DNA of 64,000 nt from Zhengitettix transpicula (GCA_037074705.1 CM073590.1:183490746-183554745), one strand, 5' to 3'; positions 1 through 11,078 are shown, counted from the stretch's first letter. The notes: a model not told the origin generated them from the sequence alone. Translations and numbers: made by a program.

Positions 1-334
1 CAGTTGCTTCTTGACAGCTTTTAATCTTGGCCTGCAAACTAGCCTCACTATTTTGAATCTGTTCCTGTAAATTAGCCTCACTATTTTGAATCTGTTCCTG
101 TAAATTAGCCTGACTATTTTGGATCTGTTCCTGTAAATTAGCCTGACTATTTTGAATCTGTTCCTGACTATTTTGAATGGCTTGCATCAATTGTGCCATC
201 ATAGATTCGAATAAAAACTGGTTTTCTTTTGTACCATTGGTTCCAGGAAAACCACTGCTTGCCTGGCTCCCTAAATTCTCGGAACTACCCTCCGTCTGCT
301 CATCCGTGCTTAATTCCCTTTGTACCGTATCCAT
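1..334 (-). CDS. Gag-like N-terminus of a Gypsy-type LTR retrotransposon, partial
   Basis: Reading the minus strand from the ATG at 334 gives an uninterrupted frame of about 111 codons that runs off the left edge of the window. The first 60 or so residues are acidic and polar. They are followed by a Gln/Asn/Glu-rich helical stretch built from 11-residue repeats (core LQEQIQNS), which should form a coiled coil. The start is supported by its place just inside an LTR, primer-binding site and leader that all face the same way. Many Gypsy Gag proteins start with a coiled-coil region before the capsid fold; the capsid and zinc knuckle would lie outside the window. Gag would assemble the cytoplasmic particle that packages element RNA. 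The frame is open over its whole visible length, so this copy may be fairly young. Calling it Gag rests on position and composition, not on a recognised domain. Confidence 0.6.
   Translation of the reverse strand, partial: MDTVQRELSTDEQTEGSSENLGSQASSGFPGTNGTKENQFLFESMMAQLMQAIQNSQEQIQNSQANLQEQIQNSQANLQEQIQNSEANLQEQIQNSEASLQAKIKSCQEAT
41..172 (-). repeat. 33-bp tandem repeat inside the gag-like frame
   Basis: Four direct units with a 33-bp period begin at 41, 74, 107 and 140 on the plus strand (AGCCTSACTATTTTGAATC). The period is 11 codons, so expansion or loss of a unit keeps the frame. Units differ by single substitutions, including Glu/Gln exchanges in the protein. Confidence 0.9.
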
Positions 335-860
335 TCCGCTCCTAAGCTTCATGAACAACCAGACGAAATAATCAGAAGACCTCCGTTTCTATTTTACACG
401 AACAATTTCTCTAACACACTAACATAAACGATAAAGAAAACAGCTCAAAATTCACACAACTTAACATTAAACATATGGACCTCAGGCTCCAATCCACATT
501 AGATAACAAAAGAAATCCCAAAATTTATCGAATTAACGCTTATCCTATGAAAAAAAAAACTCCTGCTCTACTCAACGCTAGAAATTAAAATATATGGTCC
601 GCGTCTAAACACCTGCATCTCCAGCCTGGAACGTATTGCCCGAAAACTAAATTCCCGCAAAATACATATTACAAAATTATTCCCCCAAAATACACGTTAA
701 AATAATCAAGTCCTGAATTTCTGCTTGAATGGCTGACTAGCAAGTGTATATAATCCGCTAATCCTGTCCCCGTAGTATCGCTCCAGTTTGCCACTTCTTC
801 GTGCCCCAAACGTTGGACGACATTTTATATGTGGTGAGCTTACGGTTAAATTAACTATTT
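335..860 (-). other. Untranslated leader of the Gypsy-like element
   Basis: This stretch lies between the primer-binding site (861-871) and the gag-like ATG at 334, both on the minus strand. It is AT-rich and has no long frame. Its LTR-proximal part (the AGTTAATTT and AAGCTCACCACA motifs on the minus strand) is also found just after the LTR at 36.7-37.3 kb, so the leader belongs to the element and is not flanking DNA. Confidence 0.6.
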
Positions 861-871
861 GTTGGGCGCCA
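861..871 (-). other. Primer-binding site (tRNA-Lys-like)
   Basis: The minus strand reads TGGCGCCCAAC directly after the LTR end. TGG complements a tRNA CCA tail, and the next bases match the 3' acceptor stem of tRNA-Lys as used by many retroelements. The same 11 bases follow the related LTR at 37280-37290. Confidence 0.75.
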
Positions 872-873
872 CC

Positions 874-1568
874 TGCAAGAATTGTTCTTGCAGGAAAGGG
901 AAATGCAATATTTAGTTATTAAAAAAAAACAATAATTCATTTTCTCAGAATTTATACAAAATGAAAAGTTCTCCAGCCTGCCAGGGATGCATGTAGCCCC
1001 CTCCCTTTCTCAAGATTAACCGTGGTTTTTCTCGTGGCAAACCGACGCGATACCCGGAAGAATGGAACGCGACTTACCAGGTCTGCAGCTCGGACAGGGT
1101 CGACTCCCGTTGGCGGCTATCTGTCTCATCAGCATTCGCAGAAGACCGGAGACCCACGTGCAGAACCAAAATCTTTCAGGATAAACTTTCTCTGTCCACT
1201 CTCACCGACCGTCCAAATTCATCTCCTTGTCCACTCTCATCAACGGTCCACATTCATCTCTTATGACCTCTCTCAGCGACGGTCCGAATTCATCTCCTCC
1301 CTCTCCAAAATCCCTCTCTCCTGGTTGGTCCTTCTGCACACGTGACCCTCTTCCAGATATTTTAGGGCCATAGCCTCCCGGTCATCTACCCTTCCTTGGC
1401 CGACCCTGACCTTGCTTGCGGGACTTGTGGATTTTCCAATCCACCCCGCCATTGTCTTGTGTCTGCTGCTCGACCCCGGCAAGCCACATTCCCATGCTTC
1501 CAGGCAGTAATTAACAGTTATAAAAAAATATTTTGTACAAATCGATAACGATAACGAAAAGCGCACCA
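874..1568 (-). repeat. 5' LTR of the Gypsy-like element (copy 1)
   Basis: This is about 695 bp read on the minus strand, from TGGTGCGC to TTGCA, immediately upstream of the primer-binding site. It is homologous along its length to 36727-37277 on the other strand; shared blocks include GCCGGGGTCGAGCAGCAGAC, GTCCGAGCTGCAGACCTGG and the region around CCACGGTTAATC. It is longer than copy 2 because of a roughly 35-bp tandem repeat. The TG...CA ends were placed by comparing the two copies and could be off by a few bases. Confidence 0.8.
1195..1305 (-). repeat. About 35-bp minisatellite inside LTR copy 1
   Basis: On the minus strand, three imperfect units of the type GAGATGAATNNGGACNGTC + TGAGAG follow one another. 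The unit is absent or reduced in the sister LTR at 36.7 kb, which explains most of the length difference. Confidence 0.7.
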
Positions 1569-2013
1569 TAACGTGGATCACGCTGAGGTCGCCAGTTTCA
1601 AAACACCTAGTCAGAATTATGTTGCGACTTCGTTTTAAGTAATTCCTTATTTTTTTATCTTCTCATTCATGCAAAAATTATTTTTTTTGTTTATTTTACA
1701 AGAGATAAATGACGATCATGAAATGTATAAGATAAGTATTATTACAGATACCTTGAGGAATACTAGATTAGTTTTGCCTTTTCGATATAAATAATTGAGC
1801 ATTTCACCTTTCTAATTTTATATGAATTTTATTAATAAATTAACGGAACAAAAACGAATATAATTGATCAGGAAACTGCATTAAGAGTCATTTAAAGGCA
1901 TATTTGCCTGAATGGGGTCCACATAAGGACCGAACCATGTTGAGTAATTTGATTAATTAATAAAATAATATAATTATACGTCTGTTTTTTCTTTACATTC
2001 ATCTACACTGACG
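1569..2013. other. AT-rich spacer, nothing recognised
   Basis: It lies between the Gypsy-like LTR and the first tail repeat. No open frame, RNA gene or repeat was recognised. Confidence 0.5.
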
Positions 2014-2525
2014 TTTTTTTTAGGTAACAGGCTATATGAGGGTAATCCACAAGGTGGCAACTCCCCTTTAATAGCATAGAAAGGGATTTGAAAGGGGGGA
2101 TGTGAAAGGGTAGAGGAATGCAGCCAAGGGCTATATTTTAAGGATCCTACCCGGCATTTGCCTAAAGAAATGCAGGAAAAACTATAGAAAAACCTGCATT
2201 AGGTAGGTCGGGCATTGGGTACTTGTCCCACGCCCTTTCGATAGCGGGAGAGGAGTTTGCTGTGGGGACGCAGCATTCGCTTCTCTGTGCCTCAACCAGT
2301 TTAGGAGGCAACTGTCCGACTGTTCCAACGGGAACAACAAACAATTCTTACTGTATTCCCAAGGTCTGTGACCCCCTGAACATACACCTCTCAAAACAGG
2401 CCGAGGTGCCTCGGCTTGTGGGAACCTTAGTTTTAAAAAAAAGTGCAAGGAAAAGGCATCCCCAAAGGTAGTCTCTCCTACAAAGTACTTCCTGCGAGAG
2501 AATAGCCCTCGCAGACGGCTTGGGA
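2014..2525 (-). repeat. Tail repeat, copy 1 (near full length)
   Basis: The sense strand is minus. On plus it starts with a T-run and AGGTAACAGGCTATATGAGG, and it ends at a degenerate CTGCGAGAG...CTCGCAG hairpin. All copies share the poly(A)-side end, while the other end varies. That is the pattern of 5'-truncated retroposons: a LINE 3' end or a long SINE. Sixty-codon frames on either strand (for example 2162-2344 minus) recur because the repeat is GC-rich; substitutions between copies change amino acids freely. Confidence 0.85.
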
Positions 2526-2600
2526 TAACATAGAAAGAGTTATGAAGTATTTAGATAAAATATATTTCGTATTTTAGGTTCAATGATTTGAATATAGACC

Positions 2601-2808
2601 TTTTTTTTTTAGGTAACAGGCTACATGAGGGTAATCCACAAGGTGGCAACTCCCCTTTAATAGCATAGGAAGGGATTTGAAAGGGGGATGTGAAAGGGTA
2701 GAGGAAGGTAGCCAATGGTTAACTAGGGCCCCCGGGCTTTATTTTAAGGATCCTACCCCGCATTCGCCTAAAGAAATGCAGGAAAAACCCTAGAAAAACC
2801 TGCATCAG
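2601..2808 (-). repeat. Tail repeat, copy 2 (truncated)
   Basis: It follows copy 1 by about 75 bp in the same orientation. It starts on plus with a T10 run and AGGTAACAGGCTACATGAGG and stops after CCTGCATCAG. About 208 bp remain, consistent with 5' truncation. Confidence 0.85.
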
Positions 2809-3993
2809 CTTACACTAATAGACGATAATTGAAAATTTTGAACAAGGCGGATAAACTTATTTCGTGTCTAGGACTAAACACAGATTCCTTACGTGTAATT
2901 TGCTGCTTATTTCTGTATATCTATGCGTAAAATCGTTCACGAAAATTGTAACGGAGATGTCAAACAATAAATTGATCATAATTATACGGTATAAACTTCA
3001 TTATAACTATTTAAAACCTTTTCAGCTGAATATTTCATTGAGTCATACGTTATTCCAATATTGTATAATTACTGTTAGCATTATTTGCGACGTGTAATTT
3101 CGTTCGCAGAGGAATGACTTCACATCTCGCGTTTATTTAACCTGATTATCCTTTTCGATCTATAGATAACCATTGAGAAACGAGGTGAGGCTTCGAAGAT
3201 TCAACAGGTTACGACTCCACTGGGACTTATAAAGTTACGCTCTATGAAAATATATACGTCTGGTTTATATAGAATCTTTATATTTCAGAAGGGTTCCATA
3301 GAAAAAGCATAATTTTCGTAGCCATGTGTATTTCATATACTTTATACAGAATACTTGTACTTGTAAACTTTTTATTTATATATTGGCATTTCGTGAACAA
3401 GCAATAAATATTCCTCTCTCTTCACATCACATAACTTTTAATATCCTTTAACCAGACAATATTTTATTTATCGTTGATTTGTATCAATGTTGATAGTTAC
3501 TTTCCTACGAATAGAAATTATTTAATATAAGTTTCTGCAGTATTTCAATGTTTTCAATATTAAGTTCTCTTTCTAATCTAAAATGTGATTCATTTATATG
3601 TCATCACAGATTATATCATCATAATATATTAACATTTTATCTTTTTTACGAACCGGAATGAAATATTAGTAAATAATAAGGAGAATTAGTGTAAAAATTA
3701 ACATTGTATGATGCTAGAATTTTTTTTAAAAAAAATACAATTTTACTACACAAGTGGAAAAAGTTGGATGATTATTTAAAAAAATATTATTTCCAATTTA
3801 ATTTTAATATAATTGATTCATAAAAATACGTTAAAAGTAAATACTAATTGTATAATCATATTTAAATCTTTTAGTAATCTACTAAGAGTATTAATCAGAT
3901 GCATAAATCAACGGAATAGATTTACTCACAATAACTTTAAAATGAAAATGTAATACGTCTGGTATGAAATATAATAATAAGATAAAATAACTT
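2809..3993. other. AT-rich, no gene seen
   Basis: Only short chance frames occur here, including a 77-codon one from 2864 with low-complexity AT-driven composition. No repeat matching others in the window was found. Confidence 0.5.
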
Positions 3994-4320
3994 CTTTTTT
4001 TAGGGTAATAGGCTACATGAGGGTAATCCACATGGTGGCAACTCCCCTTTAATAGCTTAGGAAGGGATTTGAAAGGGGGGATGCGGAAGGGTAGAGGAAG
4101 GTAACCAAGGGTTAACTAGGGCCCCTGGGCTATGGTTTAAGGATCCTACCCGGCATTCACCTAAAAGTGATGCAGGGAAAACCCTAGAAAAACCTGCATC
4201 AGGCAGGTCGGGCATTGGGTACTTGTTCCACGCCCTTCCGATGGCGGGAGAAGAGTTTGCTGTGGGGTCACAGCATTAACTTCTCCGTACCTCGACCATT
4301 TTAGGAGGCAGCTGGCCGAA
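3994..4320 (-). repeat. Tail repeat, copy 3
   Basis: Poly(T), then TAGGGTAATAGGCTACATG, continuing through the CCCCTGGGC and GGATCC blocks and ending abruptly at GCAGCTGGCCGAA. About 327 bp. Confidence 0.85.
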
Positions 4321-5805
4321 TAACCAGATTGCAGACTAAATGAAGTGATATAAATACAACACGTGTGCGGGTATTTATTCCATCTCTTCATTTTTCCTGT
4401 CATTTGGCTATGCTATCTTATTAAAATAACTCTATCATAAGAAAGTAAACGTCTCGTAAGACCTATTTAATAATAGCTTAAAAGTAATAGAATTATTAAA
4501 TACAGTATAAATTAATTACAACAATAATATATTTAATCCGAAAGCATTTGTAGACTGCCTTATATTATATTTATTTAATAATATATTTAATTTTGTATGT
4601 TGTGCAATACACCTTTTAATCGAATATAAAGGCACCTTGGGAACGATTTTTGATAGGTTATTATAAATTAACTCCGCAGTAATCACTAGTATTTTTAACG
4701 ATGGAAATATTTTCCTAGAAATGTTTGTTCACATTGGGGAAAAAAATTAAATTAAAACATAATATGCCTTTTTAAAATATAATTTTTAAGTCCGTCTAGT
4801 GGATTTAACGGTTGTGTCAATTATAAAAGGAACGAGGATTCTAGAAACTTTGTGTGGTAGTAATAACTTCACTTCATTTTGTTTCTCATTTGGCTATTTT
4901 TTATAATTAGAAAAGAATAAAAGTAAAATGGCAGATTCTTGCATTACCGTAGTTTTGCATTCATATTCTTCTTTCTGAAAGTATGTATTCATTTTTACCC
5001 AAAATATCAACTATATTGATGTTAATGATTTGCAAGATCACAAATTTTCAGCCAAAATTCAGCATCAGCGATACTGATTGAAATAAATCGATTTTTCTGA
5101 GTAATGAATTTGTCGCTCGAGGAGAAACTAATCGTTTTGAAATTACAGAGGATAATACTGAAGTCAAAAACAATTAAAGTTGGGCGAAATTTACATTATA
5201 TATTTAGCTAGCAGAATAAAATAACATTTAGTTATCTTTATCGAACAGACGTCGTATAATATGTAGAAGAAACTGAAAAATGGGTGATTTTGGGAAATAA
5301 ATTTTCTCTTTTGAAGCTAATCAAGCGTTATTAGTGAACGATATGACAGAGGAAGTTCGCAATAAGTCCTTTCATCTATGAAATGCGAGTTAGACATAGT
5401 TAAATGGAAGCTGCTGGCGTAATTTGTTGCGGTTGGTATGCTCCGCGCCTGGGGAAGCAATCAATGGCAGCCGAGGTGCTAAACCGCCGCCAGCAAACTG
5501 TGGATTGTTCTCTAACGATGTTAATCTGAAACAGAGCTCACTCCGGCCAAGCTAAAACTGCAATTAACATCTGTGAACTGCTCCGGGGATCACCGCAATC
5601 ACGTCATATTATCTCCGTACGTGACACAATGTTTTCATTAGGTAATACCTGTGAAAAGTATGATTTTAAGAATTTCTTTCTGGTATATTCGCCGGAAGCT
5701 CAAGCTTACGCTGAAGATTATTTGGCTGTTCAGACTTCAGAATTATGCGAGTTACCCTCATACCGGAACAGAATAAAACAAATCGTACATAGCGGCATAT
5801 ATATA
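4321..5805. other. No gene or repeat recognised
   Basis: AT-rich sequence with a somewhat GC-richer patch around 5400-5620 (ends of short frames only). Nothing there could be tied to a family. Confidence 0.45.
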
Positions 5806-6256
5806 TTTTTTTTCTTAGGGCAACAGGCTACATGAGGGTGATCCACATTGTGCAAAACCCCTTTAATAGCATAGGAAGGGATTTGAAAGGGGGGATGCGT
5901 AAGGGTAGAGGAAGGTAGCCAAGGGTTGACTAGGGCCCCCGGGCTATGGTTTAAGGATCCTACCCGGCATTCGCCTATAGAAATGCAGGGAAAACCCTAG
6001 AAAAACCTGCATCAGGTAGGTCGGGCATTGGGTACTTGTCCCACGCCCTTCCGATAGCGGGAGAGGAGTTTGCTGTGGGGACGCAGCATTCCCTTCTCCG
6101 TGCCTCGACCTGTTTAGGAGGCAGCTGGCCGACTATTCCAATGGGAATAGCGGACAACTCTTACCGTATGCCCAAGGTCTGCAACCCCGGAACATACACC
6201 TCTCAGAACAGACCGTGGTGCCTCGGCTTGTGGGAACCTTAGTTCAAAAACGGAGA
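5806..6256 (-). repeat. Tail repeat, copy 4
   Basis: It starts with poly(T) and TTAGGGCAACAGGCTACATG and reaches the GTGGGAACCTTAGTTCAAAA block, about 450 bp. It is one of the better preserved copies and close in sequence to those at 52.1 and 63.1 kb. Confidence 0.87.
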
Positions 6257-6412
6257 AGACATATTTATAAAAATACGAATTACTATATACTAATAATTGT
6301 GCTTGGAGCTTTCAGAAACTACTACGAGAAAATTTAGGTGAAATTAGTTAAAGATTTAGATGTTAGTTTGAATTTAAGAGCTACTCGTACTTGTACTCAA
6401 AGATAGGATAAT

Positions 6413-6591
6413 GTTAATAATAAGAAGGATAGCCAAAATTGGACTAAAGAAGTGATAATATTATTAACCACTCAAATTTCTGGAAGCCTTGCTCCTTTTT
6501 TCAGGTACAGAAAAAACGTAAGAGCTTAGAGACAAACAACTGTACGAGTCAGTTGGTCAACTGTATTTGACTATCCTTCTTATTATTACTT
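6413..6591. repeat. Penelope-associated palindromic repeat, copy 1 (degraded)
   Basis: The left arm contains AAGAAGGATAGCC, GAAGTGATAATAT and TTTCTGGAAGCCTTG. A short right arm (GACTATCCTTCTTATTATTA) is its inverted complement. It belongs to the family defined at 22.65-23.12 kb. Confidence 0.7.
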
Positions 6592-7494
6592 ATCAATAAT
6601 TTTATTTTATTTTATTAAGATATTGTTCCTCAATTATCATCATTACGCTTACTTGACCCCGTGTTAGTTTTAAATTTGTAGCATGTTCCTAAATCCAGAA
6701 CGTGCCATGGAAGCTGACAGTCTGGGAGTCGTCTCTGTATCCCAAGGCCCTAAATCCGCCGTAGAGCCAAATAGAAAGAAAGACAGAAATATTGTTTCCT
6801 AAACGGAAAATGGCAACAAAAAAATCCTATGAAGCCGTTTATTTTGGGGACATCAACGAGTGTTTGTTTCACGTTAAATGCTCGTGTAACGAAATTTGCA
6901 AGCGTCATACATATCAATTTAGCCGTTTCCTTTTTATCGGCATAACCAAAAAGAATAAAAATTAATATATTTTGAACGCACTGATGTATTTAAAAGGTTT
7001 GAAATTTTAATCAACTACAAACAATTGTATGATTCTCACTTTTTAATGAAAATGTTTTTATTATTATCAACATCCTCCGCGCTTTATGAAATAAACGAGG
7101 GATTCTCACATTTTCAATTTCGTCTCATCTATTCTCTTATAAAGTCTTCCTTAGTCTAGTAAACGTTTCCATTCTAGAATTTTTTTGCCACTTGGCCTAC
7201 GCTCATTTGACGGGTTCAGTGTCCTATTGTTTTGGATTTAGTTACGTTCCAAATTTCATTGCTCAAAATCACGAACTTTTACACTGCCCCCCGGTCACAT
7301 CGAAGTCAGTTCGATTTTTCAGGGCGCAATCAGCGATCGATCAACAGAAAGCGAGTCTTTAATATATTGGCCAAGTAATTAAAATTTAATAATTTGATCG
7401 CAGAAGAAGCTTACATCCGAAGCTCAGCCATATAGGCCATGAAATATTTTTAATTAAATGAAGGTGAAGTCGGGTTTTGGCTGTAGAATAATGT
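6592..7494. other. No gene recognised
   Basis: AT-rich sequence with short frames only. No match to the other repeats in the window was seen. Confidence 0.45.
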
Positions 7495-7610
7495 GTAGAG
7501 AGAATCCCGTGCGGGCCTGGAGTCGACTTGGATGGCTCATTGGTTATAGCGCCCTTGTACCAATCCGGAGACCCGGGTACGATTCCCGGTCCGCGACTTT
7601 TCCATCCTGA
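7495..7610 (+). repeat. tRNA-derived SINE head
   Basis: CTGGAGTCGAC (7517-7527) is followed by a tRNA-like module. The A-box-like part is TGGCTCATTGGTTATAGCG. The T-arm is perfect, CCGGG-TACGATT-CCCGG, and includes a B-box. An acceptor-like AGTCG/CGACT pair flanks it. The anticodon arm is too degenerate for a functional tRNA. The same leader precedes tRNA-like modules at 13.05 and 56.34 kb. Confidence 0.65.
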
Positions 7611-7904
7611 TCCTTTAATTATAAATTTGTTGCGTAAAAATGACCGTGTTGAGCTCCGACTTTCACGCTTACCTCGTCGACAAAGAAAATTCGAGACATG
7701 ACATTGAAATACATCGAAAAATAAACTTATTCTTAACAGACTTAACAAAAGTATATAATCAACAGAATCGTAAAATATTTAGAAATTAAGTAGAAAGATT
7801 TCTGAATGCTAAATTTTTTTTTTATATTTTTATTAGAAATCAGATTACTAATGATCTTTTAGCTAATTTACTAACATGTAACAATTTAATAATAGGGTAT
7901 TGTA

Positions 7905-9225
7905 CTGATGTCGTGGAGAGGTGAGGGTTCAACAACGCCACCTCAGTTTTTATTGTAGTCTATTGGCCAGCATCTCTTCAGTCTTGGGTTGTTATTTCGT
8001 TGTAGTAACGGCTCTAGTAGTCTATTGGTGTGGGATTGAAGTACAGTATGATGTTTTTATCTTTGAAGATGTCTGCTACATATGGGTGTATTGAGGTCAG
8101 TATGTAAACTGAAGTTGGATACATACCAGGGAGCATTTGTAATAGTGCGGAGGATTTTTGATTGTACTCTTTGCATGATAGCGATGTGAGACTTGGCTGC
8201 ACATCCCCAGAGCTCTATTCCGTACGTCCATATAGGTTTTATCACTGTTTTGTAAATGAGTAATTTGTTTTCTATTAATAATTTTGATTTTCGTCCAATC
8301 AGCCAGTTTAATAATTTAGTTTTTATTTCTATTTGCTTTTTATTTTTATTGATGTGATCCCTCCATTTCAACTTGGTGTCTAAGTGAAGACCAAGATATT
8401 TGACTGATTCTGCTTTTGGAATTTCTTCCTGATTGAGCTTTACTATAGGACAATGTTCCTTTTTAAGGGTAAATGTTATATGGGATGATTTCGATGCATT
8501 TACTTTTATTTTCCATATTTTTAGCCAGGTCTCTATTTTTTTCAGATGTTCTTGAAGTTTCTGTGATGCGGAATCAGGGTCTGTGTGTGTTGACAGTATT
8601 GCTGTATCATCAGCAAAGGTACTTGTGCTTACGTCCATTGAGGTTGGCAAGTCCGAAGTGTATAAGACGTATAATAGGGGGCCAAGGATGCTGCCCTGTG
8701 GCACCCCGGAGAGAATGGGATAACGGTTTGAACTTTCTCCATTTACGTAAGTAAGAAATTCTCTTTGGTCAATGTATGATTTTAATAAGTTGTAGACCTG
8801 AATGCCAAACCTTATCAAAGCCCTGGCTTACGTCTAAGAATATTGCTGTGCAGTACTGCTGGTTCTCCATAGATTTGTTAACTACGTCCACAATTCTATG
8901 GCATTGTTGAATTGTTGAATGCGACTGTCGGAAACCAAATTTATGATCCGGGATCCAGTCTTGATTACTGCTGTCAACTCTGATTCTTTTCAGTATGATC
9001 TTCTCAAGCAATTTGGATAGTGTTGATAGCAGACTTATGGGACGATATGAAGTGACGTCAGTTATATCTTTGCCGGGTTTTGGTATCATAATTATTTTTG
9101 CAATGTTTAGGGATTTGGGGCAGTAACTTAACCTTATTATTGCGAATGGCTAAATGAGTAGCTGTAATTTTAAGGGTAATTCACACCCAATGTTATGTAA
9201 ACATTTAGTGATAAGAGGTGTGGAA
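7905..9225 (-). pseudogene. Jockey-like LINE reverse transcriptase, 5'-truncated and broken
   Basis: The minus-strand reading gives the C-terminal two thirds of a non-LTR reverse transcriptase. In order: a thumb-proximal lead-in (CPKSLNIAKIIMIPKPGKD), SYRPISLL, GFRQSHST, FLDVSQGFDKVWHSGL, SGVPQGSILGPLL, the catalytic FADDTA, and KYLGLHLD. A one-base frameshift falls near 8790, between KVWHSGL and LKSYIDQREF. A TAA just before 8057 interrupts the end, after which the frame resumes and closes at TGA 7943-7945 with NPRLKRCWPIDY, the kind of basic tail Jockey-clade proteins carry. A further stop lies near 9155. The endonuclease half is missing, as in a 5'-truncated insertion. In an intact element the enzyme would copy element RNA at a nicked chromosomal site. 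The upstream edge abuts a Penelope-associated repeat at 9250. Confidence 0.9.
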
Positions 9226-9249
9226 ATTCACACATAATATAAATAAAGT

Positions 9250-9535
9250 ATTAATAATAAGAACGATAGCCAAATACAGACAAAAGACGTGATAACACAA
9301 TGTTTCTGGAAGTCTTGTTCCTTTCTTCAGGTACAGAAAAAACGCAAGAGCCTAGAGAAACTTGCGTCAGGGCTTTTGAGTTTTGTCAACTGACTAGTGC
9401 AGTCGTGTCTCTCTACGTTCTTGCGTTTTCTGCTTCTAAAAAAAAGGAACGCTGTGTGGTATTTATATTATCACTTATTTTGTCTGTATTTGGCTATCTT
9501 TCTTATTAATTTTCAATCAGACGTACATTTTTAAT
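9250..9535. repeat. Penelope-associated palindromic repeat, copy 2 (both arms)
   Basis: Long inverted repeat. The left arm runs from AATAATAAGAACGATAGCC through TTCCTTTCTTCAGG. The right arm is its complement, from GTCAACTGACTAGTGCAG to TTTTCAATCAGACGTACATT. The left arm, read on minus, contains CTGAAGA...GAAAC, a hammerhead-like core. A short open frame spanning it (9300-9509) comes from the repeat and is not a gene. Confidence 0.8.
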
Positions 9536-10910
9536 TTAAAATAGATTATTGTTACCTAATTTGTCTCAGATTGAGTATTCAATATATATAATCCACTTTT
9601 CAAGAAAGATTCCAGAATTGTTGAAACCTAAGTTTGTTGCCGCATTGTTTTTATTCGCCGCGTGTTAAGCAACACACTCGAAATATGGATTTAAAATTAT
9701 GTTAAGGTGAAAAGAATTAATTTTTAGTCAGAGATGTTTTTAAAATTATTATCAGGAACAATGTGTATTCCAATCATGGATAAATAAAATTCTGGTACAT
9801 TTTGTTCCTCATTAATTCAAATCCACGTTCCGTTCTGGAGCCGCACAATGTGTGATGTGATGTGTGCTTTGAAATCCCCTGAGTCGTTATATGAACAAGC
9901 CCAAAATATTGTGAATGATTATTATTCATAAACACGTCTAATTTTATAATAGCTTCTTTTAAAAAAAGGTGTCGAAATTGTGCACGCTGAAGATGGCAGA
10001 AACGCGTTTGGCGTTATACGTAGAAATCTATATACTGGTGCCATAGGTGACTAGTCACTTTATGACTGATTGACTGCTTCATGTACTTGAACTATACATC
10101 TATAATACTTTTTCCTGTACATTGCTTATAATCGAGTTGTCGTATTTCTTTGTTTCATACATTAGAGTATCCAAGGCTGAATAAATTCCTGTTTGTTTCC
10201 CATGCTTAGTTTACTTTTGACAGGTAAAGGGTATTACGGAATTCTATGAAACATCGTTCTTCTACAGAACAGTGAGAATGGTAGTTAGTGATCTAAAACT
10301 GTCACCCTCTTTATTGAAAATGGCGGATGCTCCAAAACTTCTAATTTAGCCGCTTGTTCGCATTGAAGAACAAAGATTTAAATGATTTTTTTCTGAAGTG
10401 GAAAATAACTATAATGCTATTTTTAATTGGCATTCGCCATTTTAAAAATTTAAAATTCATTATACATCATCTTCGGGCTTCAAATCGAAATAAATATTTA
10501 TTAATACACGAAGTTTCCGTGCCGTCAGGTGGATTACGGTTACTTGTTTCAAATATTTGCGGTTAAGAAATTTAATTAAGTCTCTCGAAACTATGGCAGA
10601 GCACGCTATCGAGACTTTGTGTAATAATAAGTAATTAACTCGATTAGAAACGCGAGCATCCTTTATTAATAATTTACACCCGTAAATAGCTCTTTCTCTC
10701 TTGTATACTTAAAATTAATTTTACCCAAACGACTTTTATTTCTAATGGGAGCACATTGGTAGGTAAACAAAATACTGAATGTCAAGAGAAGAAAGTAGTA
10801 CAACAATCTTTTAGATGGATATACGAAGTAACATAAATCTTAAATCAAATAAACTTGATATTGGAAAATTATTATAGTACTAAGGTTTTCCCGTTCTATG
10901 TGATTAACAA
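9536..10910. other. No gene; isolated CTGAAGA...GAAAC motif
   Basis: AT-rich sequence. At 9987-10004 the plus strand reads CTGAAGATGGCAGAAACG, the same kind of core as in the Penelope-associated repeats but in an unrelated context. Nothing else was recognised. Confidence 0.4.
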
Positions 10911-11078
10911 ACAGTTCTCGAAATTTCAACCTGGTGCGTGCATTGAAATAACACGAATTTTCTACGGCGGTCACTGCCATCATCTTCAAGGGAAGTGATG
11001 TGAAGACGATGGCAGTGACCACCTTCGAAACGTCATGTTATTTTAATGTATTCACCCGGTTTAAATCCCGAGAACTGT
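10911..11078. repeat. 168-bp inverted repeat (MITE-like)
   Basis: The arm ACAGTTCTCG...CATCTTC (10911-10988) is complementary, with mismatches, to 11000-11078, which ends AGAACTGT. The tip reads GGCAGTGACC on one side and GGTCACTGCC on the other. The plus strand also shows GTGAAGA...CTTCGAAACGT, resembling the motifs in the Penelope-associated repeats. No transposase is nearby. Confidence 0.7.

Noticed and set aside
1022..1345. 107-codon plus-strand frame
   Set aside because: Antisense of the Gypsy-like LTR; the LTR explains the sequence.
2162..2344. Conserved 60-codon protein shared by several tail repeats
   Set aside because: Recurs only because the DNA repeat recurs. Copies differ by many amino acid changes, starts differ, and the antisense frame is equally open.
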